From NCBI GenBank assembly GCA_002310235.1, contig DBYO01000009.1, forward strand, positions 1,154-19,116: a DNA stretch of 17,963 bases, in the 5' to 3' direction. The stretch is from Bacteroidales bacterium UBA1184. Its GTDB lineage: Bacteria > Bacteroidota > Bacteroidia > Bacteroidales > ML635J-15. The translations under genes and the position numbers were made by a program. The notes under the pieces were generated by a model. That model was given only the letters and a program-made list of their open reading frames with translations. It ran no database searches and was not told where the DNA came from. Shown here piece after piece: positions 13,685 to 17,963 of the stretch (position 1 is its first letter; each line of letters opens with the position of its first letter).

Positions 13685-14514
13685 TGCTTTGCTGTTTTTT
13701 TCGTTCTAAATGCATATATCACCAACACTATTCCGCACACAATGGCAGGAATGCTCAATATTTGTCCCATATTCAACGACATGCCTTCCTCGAAAGCCTC
13801 TTGTGTTTGTTTCAAAAACTCGATAAAGAAACGAGCCGTAAACACCATAATTAGAAACATTCCAAGCATAAAGCCATGTTTCTCGGCAAAACTCTTCCTC
13901 TTATAAAGCAAAATCAGCACAACCGACACAACAATATAGCACAACGCCTCGTAAATCTGCGTTGGATGACAAGGAAGAGTGTCGCCATTGCGGACAAACA
14001 GAAATCCCCAGGGCAAATCGGTCGGATAGCCGTATATTTCGGAATTCATCAAATTTCCAAAACGTATTAGCGCACCTACAAAGCCCGTAGGCAACGCGAT
14101 CTTGTCTATTATCGCGAGAAAACCATCCTGTTTCGACCTGAACTTGTAAATGAATACCGCCAAAATCACGCCAATAGCTCCGCCATGGCTTGCCAAGCCC
14201 TGATAACCAATAAACTTGAACGGACTAAACGAAAATGGAAGTAACATTTCTGGCCAATGCTTCGATGTAAGAAAATACGAAGGCTCGTAGAAAATACAAT
14301 GTCCGAGTCGTGCCCCGATAATACCACCAAGCACTACAAAAATAGTCAACCTATCCAGCTCCTTCTGCGGAATATTTTCCTTTCGGTAATAATGCCTAAT
14401 TATGAAATACGCCAGAATGAACCCTATTGCAAAGAATGCGCTATAATAGCGTAGCGAAAATCCACCGACAGTGAATATTTCGGGACTGACGTTCCATGTA
14501 ACATAATTGAGCAT
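13681..14514 (-). CDS. lgt: Prolipoprotein diacylglyceryl transferase (Lgt)
   Basis: A 277-residue multi-pass inner-membrane enzyme that moves diacylglycerol from phosphatidylglycerol to the lipobox cysteine of lipoprotein precursors. Landmarks are FSLRYYSAFFAIGF (19-32), YQGLASHGGAIG (104-115, H110), and the Lgt signature GALIRFGNLMNSEIYG (147-162) with R151, N154 and E159. CHPTQIYEAL (182-191) follows, as does a C-terminal ARFFIEFLKQ. About seven hydrophobic segments are visible. It has its own promoter at 14530-14560, separate from the sulfatase-like gene upstream. The ATG at 14512-14514 lies 15 bases after the -7 box. The stop overlaps the downstream MalY-type gene by 4 bases. Its products would include LptE, encoded in the same window. 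Confidence 0.95.
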   Translation of the reverse strand: MLNYVTWNVSPEIFTVGGFSLRYYSAFFAIGFILAYFIIRHYYRKENIPQKELDRLTIFVVLGGIIGARLGHCIFYEPSYFLTSKHWPEMLLPFSFSPFKFIGYQGLASHGGAIGVILAVFIYKFRSKQDGFLAIIDKIALPTGFVGALIRFGNLMNSEIYGYPTDLPWGFLFVRNGDTLPCHPTQIYEALCYIVVSVVLILLYKRKSFAEKHGFMLGMFLIMVFTARFFIEFLKQTQEAFEEGMSLNMGQILSIPAIVCGIVLVIYAFRTKKTAKQ

Positions 14515-14529
14515 CTGCGAAATTTTTCA

Positions 14530-14560
14530 CAAAAGTAATCATGTTTTCGCGTTGTAGCAA
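14530..14560 (-). promoter_or_regulatory. Promoter of lgt (-33 TTG, 20-bp spacer, -7 TACTTTTG)
   Basis: On the minus strand TTG (14558-14560) is followed after 20 bases by TACTTTTG (14530-14537), a match to the Bacteroidota consensus TAnnTTTG. It ends 15 bases before the lgt ATG. Confidence 0.55.
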
Positions 14561-14574
14561 GCACAAAAAACAAC

Positions 14575-16392
14575 TTACTTTAATCCATTGTAATATTCGG
14601 CGACCTTCTGGCAATAAGCCTTTGTACGCCATTTGAAATCATCGGAAACAGTATCGGGATAAAACTTATCGACATCGCCAGCATACCATACTGAATTTCT
14701 GACATCGGCATAAGAGAAGCCTCTGCCGCAAGCGGCAAAAGCCGATGGGCAGTACCTTCCAAATATATTTTCGCTAAATGCAAACTCATCATGACCTATT
14801 CCGAGTGCCGACAACAAGGTTGCCGAAATATCGGCCTGGTCGCATGGAACATCGCAGACAAAAGATTCGTTCACAGCACCGCCAAGCCACTGCATTATAA
14901 TATGGCTCTTGTCAAGCCGCTGCCAATTTTGCGATTTAAATAATTTTCCATGGTCCGAAACCAGAATAATCAACGAATTATCCCAAATAGGAGATTTTCG
15001 CATACGGACAAGAAAATCATTGAGGCACGAATCGGTGTAATAATATGCGTTCATATTGAGAGCCAACTCGTCAGCTGTTCCGTATGGAGCCACAGGTACA
15101 TCGTAAGGCTCATGGCTGTTGAGCGTAAAAAGAATCGAAACCGAACCGGCATCAACATTCTGAAGATATGTATAGAACTCGTCGAACATACATTCGTCGT
15201 CGTAGCCCCACCTTGTAGTCCGGCAATCGAGATGTAAGTTATTCTGGGAGAACACATCTGCACCATTCTGACGCAAATAGGAGTTCATATTTGCGAAATT
15301 CTCGTCGCCACCATAATGGAACGTAATATTGCCATAGCCATTTTCGGCAAGCCTTCGTAAAAGCGAAGGCAACTGCTGCGATTTTTCGGGAGTTTTAACA
15401 ATGGAATACTCTGGCAAAGAAGGAACTCCGCTAAAAATAGACGCTATACCGCGCACACTTCTGTCGCCCGAAGCATAGCAGTTGCTGAAAAATATTCCTT
15501 CGTCGCGCCATTCCAGAAGCCTCGGAGTAACACTCTCGGCAGGATTGCCGTAACACATTGCATTCCATGTAAAGCTTTCTAGAAGGACAAAGACAATACG
15601 CTCGGGCTTTTTTTTGAAAATTTTCTTTTCAAAAAACGGATTACTTGTTGTATCAGATGGAATTTCCGCGACCTCATCATAGTACATAAACTTGCTGAAG
15701 TCAGATTCTTTCGCGAAAAAATAACTTCCGAAATTCCAGCATACATTTATTGCCGAGTGGTTAGCAAACGAATTGTCGCAAAAATACACCGAGCCGGCAT
15801 TTATAGGCACAATGCCGATGCCGCCACGTGCAGGAATTACTAGGATAGCAGCCAACGGAACGAAAAGCAACGAATAAAACTTCTCCTGCTCTAACGTATC
15901 GAAGAGTTTTCGTGTAAACAATTTGTATAGGAAGAACAATGCAACCGACACAACAACTACGAGAAACACCAGAAGCACAATTCTTGACACTGGTGTCGAT
16001 GCAAAAACCAGTTTAGGGTTGCTAAGATACTGCAAAACGGAAGCATCAATACGGAACTGCCACGAACGGTAAACCTCTGCATCGCCAACAACAATAAGCG
16101 ACCCGACAATCAGCAGTATCAAGGTAAGCACGTCCATTAATATCTTAAATGCACGCTGCGACTTTACGAACGAAAACGCTATGAAAAACGGAACTACGAA
16201 AATTCCAATGTATGCCATCATTGCCATATCGAGAGAAAGTCCGTGCCACAAAGCGCCAAAGAATTCGGGAACGGGACACGAAAAACCATTTGCAAAATTG
16301 AATAGCATAAAGAATAAACGCATCGATTCGAATGCCACGATCCAAAACAGAAGATAGACTATAAATAATATGCCACGTTTAAACTTTTTCAC
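14575..16392 (-). CDS. LTA synthase-like membrane sulfatase/phosphotransferase family protein
   Basis: A 605-residue protein. About five N-terminal membrane helices (within residues 8-188) precede an extracytoplasmic alkaline-phosphatase-fold domain (about 262-560). Motifs are VFVLLESFTW (267-276, E272), the nucleophile region SGDRSVRGIASIFSG (308-322), NSHEPY (425-430), and the metal-binding SDHG (479-482). Relatives include LtaS and related phosphoglycerol or phosphoethanolamine transferases; Bacteroidota lack lipoteichoic acid, so the substrate here is probably another envelope glycolipid or glycan. The nucleophile position appears to be Ser312 rather than the usual Thr. The start is a GTG at 16390-16392, needed to keep the first membrane helix; a -7 box ends just 5 bases upstream, so the mRNA may be almost leaderless. 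The first internal ATG (residue 24) would cut into that helix. Confidence 0.85.
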   Translation of the reverse strand: MKKFKRGILFIVYLLFWIVAFESMRLFFMLFNFANGFSCPVPEFFGALWHGLSLDMAMMAYIGIFVVPFFIAFSFVKSQRAFKILMDVLTLILLIVGSLIVVGDAEVYRSWQFRIDASVLQYLSNPKLVFASTPVSRIVLLVFLVVVVSVALFFLYKLFTRKLFDTLEQEKFYSLLFVPLAAILVIPARGGIGIVPINAGSVYFCDNSFANHSAINVCWNFGSYFFAKESDFSKFMYYDEVAEIPSDTTSNPFFEKKIFKKKPERIVFVLLESFTWNAMCYGNPAESVTPRLLEWRDEGIFFSNCYASGDRSVRGIASIFSGVPSLPEYSIVKTPEKSQQLPSLLRRLAENGYGNITFHYGGDENFANMNSYLRQNGADVFSQNNLHLDCRTTRWGYDDECMFDEFYTYLQNVDAGSVSILFTLNSHEPYDVPVAPYGTADELALNMNAYYYTDSCLNDFLVRMRKSPIWDNSLIILVSDHGKLFKSQNWQRLDKSHIIMQWLGGAVNESFVCDVPCDQADISATLLSALGIGHDEFAFSENIFGRYCPSAFAACGRGFSYADVRNSVWYAGDVDKFYPDTVSDDFKWRTKAYCQKVAEYYNGLK

Positions 16393-16397
16393 GACCG

Positions 16398-16405
16398 CAA
16401 AGCTA
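16398..16405 (-). promoter_or_regulatory. Promoter -7 box for the LtaS-like gene
   Basis: The minus strand reads TAGCTTTG, matching TAnnTTTG. Only 5 bases separate it from the GTG at 16392, so transcription would begin at or next to the start codon. No -33 TTTG is seen at the normal spacing. Confidence 0.45.
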
Positions 16406-16545
16406 TTTGTTTTTTTGCAAACAAGAGCAAACTACAAGCCAAACATATTTCACTAATAATCAACAAAGTAAAAAAGCAACTTTGATAGCAAAAAGTTAAA
16501 ACGTTAAGGCTCAACACAATAAAAAAGTTACCTCAGCGTTGATTT

Positions 16546-16559
16546 AACATAATTATGTT
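16546..16559. promoter_or_regulatory. 14-bp perfect palindrome, possible operator
   Basis: AACATAATTATGTT is its own reverse complement. It lies 43 bases upstream of the -7 box of the ExbB-type gene, within the 250-base divergent intergenic region, and is flanked by GTTGAT direct repeats (16538-16543 and 16557-16562). The rest of that region is AT-rich with no open frame. Operator function is inferred only from symmetry and position. Confidence 0.3.
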
Positions 16560-16602
16560 GATAAAAATCAATAATCAAAGGGAATTGTAAGTTTTTAGGC
16601 AA

Positions 16603-16610
16603 TACTTTTG
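16603..16610 (+). promoter_or_regulatory. Promoter -7 box for the ExbB/TolQ operon
   Basis: TACTTTTG matches TAnnTTTG and ends 32 bases before the ATG at 16643. A TTG at 16585-16587 is 15 bases upstream, shorter than the usual spacing. Confidence 0.55.
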
Positions 16611-16642
16611 CATTCGATAAAATAAATTAAAGTCAAAAGAAT

Positions 16643-17341
16643 ATGTTGTTATTGGATGAAGTAATGAACATGCCGGCAGTTAGCGACACTGTGGCAAACG
16701 TTGCGGAGAAAAGCCCGGCTGCAAGCCAGTCGTACTGGGACTTGGCCGTACAGGGCGGATGGATTATGATAGTTCTCGCTGTTCTTTCTGTACTCGCTAT
16801 ATACATTTTTATTGACAAGTATTTGGCAGTAAAGAAGGCAGGCAAGAATCAAGACGGATTCATGCAGAATATCAAGAATTACATCAAGGAAGGTAGAATT
16901 GACAACGCAATTGATAGTTGCCGCAACAACAACAGCCCTATTTCGAGAATGATTGAAAAGGGTCTGCAGCGCATTGGTCGTCCTCTCAACGACGTAAACA
17001 CTGCAATCGAAAACGTTGGCAAACAGGAAATCGCAAAACTTGAAAAAGGTCTTGCTCTTCTCGCAACAATAGCCGGTGGTGCCCCGATGATCGGTTTCTT
17101 CGGAACTGTAACAGGTATGGTGCAGTCGTTCTCTTCGATGGCAGCTGCAGGAAACGCACTTGAAATAAAAGACCTTGCTGGTGGTATAGAAACAGCACTT
17201 GTAACAACAGTCGGCGGTCTATTTGTAGGTATCATCGCCTATTTCGCTTACAACATCTTGGTTGCAAAGGTCAACAACTTGGTGAATGACCTCGAATCCA
17301 AGACAACCGAATTCATGGACGTATTGAACGAACCTGCATAA
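16643..17341 (+). CDS. MotA/TolQ/ExbB proton channel family protein
   Basis: A 232-residue inner-membrane protein of the ExbB/TolQ family. Three helices are visible (about 39-58, 138-160 and 187-208) with a large cytosolic loop between the first two. The conserved core reads GGAPMIGFFGTVTGMVQSF (145-163) and GGIETALVTTVGGLFVGIIAY (180-200), with the channel-lining threonines at about 155 and 188-189. It would form the pentameric proton channel that powers a TonB- or Tol-type transducer. The partner genes follow directly (12 bases to the ExbD type). The ATG at 16643 is used; ATGs at residues 8 and 10 are possible alternatives. The leader carries a -7 box and a palindrome. ExbB is preferred over TolQ because of the following genes. 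Confidence 0.92.
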   Translation: MLLLDEVMNMPAVSDTVANVAEKSPAASQSYWDLAVQGGWIMIVLAVLSVLAIYIFIDKYLAVKKAGKNQDGFMQNIKNYIKEGRIDNAIDSCRNNNSPISRMIEKGLQRIGRPLNDVNTAIENVGKQEIAKLEKGLALLATIAGGAPMIGFFGTVTGMVQSFSSMAAAGNALEIKDLAGGIETALVTTVGGLFVGIIAYFAYNILVAKVNNLVNDLESKTTEFMDVLNEPA

Positions 17342-17353
17342 AACAACGCAATC

Positions 17354-17764
17354 ATGAGCCTAAGATCGAGAAATAAGATTAGTTCGGAATTCAGCATGTC
17401 GTCAATGACCGACATCGTGTTCCTGCTGCTCATCTTCTTCATGGTGACATCAACAATGATTGCCCCGAATGCACTGAAGCTATTGCTTCCTTCGAGCAAC
17501 AACCAGACACAGGCAAGTCCGCTCGCATCGGTGTCAATCAAGGACAACCAGAACGGCACCTACACCTACGCCGTAGGAACAACGATAATGCCTTTCGAGA
17601 ACCTCGAAACAGCACTCGTAAAGGAAATGGCAGAAAAGAGCGACGAAGCATACGTTTCGCTTCATGTTGACAAGTCGGTGCCTATGGAAGAGGTCGTTAA
17701 GATTATGAACATCGCAAAGAAACACGAATACAAACTTATACTGGCAACACAACCTGGAGAATAA
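17354..17764 (+). CDS. ExbD/TolR family biopolymer transport protein
   Basis: A 136-residue inner-membrane protein with one N-terminal helix (about 20-38). The conserved MTDIVFLLLIFFMVTS carries the essential membrane aspartate D20. A periplasmic domain follows, ending with KHEYKLILAT. ExbD dimers sit in the ExbB pore and couple the proton gradient to the energy transducer. The gene lies 12 bases after the ExbB-type gene. Its stop codon overlaps the start of the next gene by one base (TAATG). Length and layout match the family. Confidence 0.92.
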   Translation: MSLRSRNKISSEFSMSSMTDIVFLLLIFFMVTSTMIAPNALKLLLPSSNNQTQASPLASVSIKDNQNGTYTYAVGTTIMPFENLETALVKEMAEKSDEAYVSLHVDKSVPMEEVVKIMNIAKKHEYKLILATQPGE

Positions 17765-17963
17765 TGAACTACTTCATGCAACATAAGGAAGCATTTATAG
17801 GTTCTGCAATATTTATTGCAGCTGTCCTGCTTTTCTTGTTGTTGTGCGGGCTTAAGATGCCAGATCCACCACTGGTGGAAGAATGCATACTATTAGACTT
17901 TTCAACTCCCACAGAGGAGTCAACATTACTTGATACAAGAGGTGGCGGCGGAAATCCCAACGC
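17764..17963 (+). CDS. Energy transducer TonB-like protein (N-terminal part, runs off the window)
   Basis: The ATG at 17764-17766 shares one base with the ExbD stop. The 66 visible residues show a short cytosolic start (MNYFMQHKEA), a single membrane helix (about 11-28, FIGSAIFIAAVLLFLLLC), and then a periplasmic start rich in Pro, Glu and Gly, ending near RGGGGNPN. This layout and the position directly after ExbB and ExbD point to a TonB- or TolA-like transducer. The C-terminal domain that would prove this lies outside the window. Confidence 0.65.
   Translation, partial: MNYFMQHKEAFIGSAIFIAAVLLFLLLCGLKMPDPPLVEECILLDFSTPTEESTLLDTRGGGGNPN

Noticed and set aside
14515..14574. Terminator after the LtaS-like gene
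   Set aside because: A T-rich tract exists on the minus strand but no stable stem precedes it.

Overview
The window looks like chromosomal DNA of a member of the Bacteroidota, most likely the order Bacteroidales. The evidence is the gene set (LptE-type lipoprotein and SecG behind a sigma-54 activator, a PorV/PorQ-like barrel, an ExbB-ExbD-TonB-type cluster, DUF1015, and an Lgt/MalY pair), the near absence of Shine-Dalgarno sequences, and several promoters with the Bacteroidota -7 box TAnnTTTG. No rRNA, tRNA, CRISPR array, phage gene or insertion sequence was seen. The housekeeping genes are intact.

Layout. (1) 1-1660: the tail of an unidentified gene, ornithine aminotransferase (rocD), then a 334-base gene-free gap. 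The gap holds two near-identical terminators around a cluster of short perfect hairpins of REP type. (2) 1661-4635: a DUF1015 gene on the minus strand, a BI-1/YccA membrane protein on the plus strand, and a ComF-type phosphoribosyltransferase on the minus strand. (3) 4752-8546: a plus-strand operon-like run of a sigma-54 activator lacking a sensor domain, lptE, a 554-residue repeat-bearing protein, and secG. (4) 8640-12518: purE tightly followed by two outer-membrane-type proteins and a small protein with a HEPN-like R-x4-H motif. (5) 12515-16392, minus strand: an LtaS-like alkaline-phosphatase-fold membrane enzyme, then lgt overlapping a MalY/PatB-type aminotransferase gene. (6) 16643-17963: ExbB/TolQ, ExbD/TolR and the start of a TonB-like protein.

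How the genes fit together. Much of the window serves the cell envelope. Lgt would lipidate lipoproteins such as LptE, SecG takes part in their export, and ExbB/ExbD with the TonB-like protein would energise outer-membrane transport. The PorV-like and HhH-barrel proteins look like outer-membrane or secreted components. ComF, PurE, RocD and MalY are metabolic or DNA-uptake functions without a clear shared pathway.

The most unusual signal is inside the gene at 6546-8210. Palindromes of the form GAG-N4-AA, 4-base loop, then the complementary arm recur in a single reading frame. Two stem versions (GAGCCACAA and GAGACGCAA) differ by paired compensatory changes. Three copies sit in a 108-bp tandem repeat. 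This resembles a palindromic element spreading in frame inside a coding sequence, comparable in principle to the Rickettsia palindromic elements. Translation starts also repay attention: -7 boxes fall inside the longest reading frames of comF and the sigma-54 activator and so move their starts inward, and one gene (14575-16392) may be translated from a nearly leaderless GTG.
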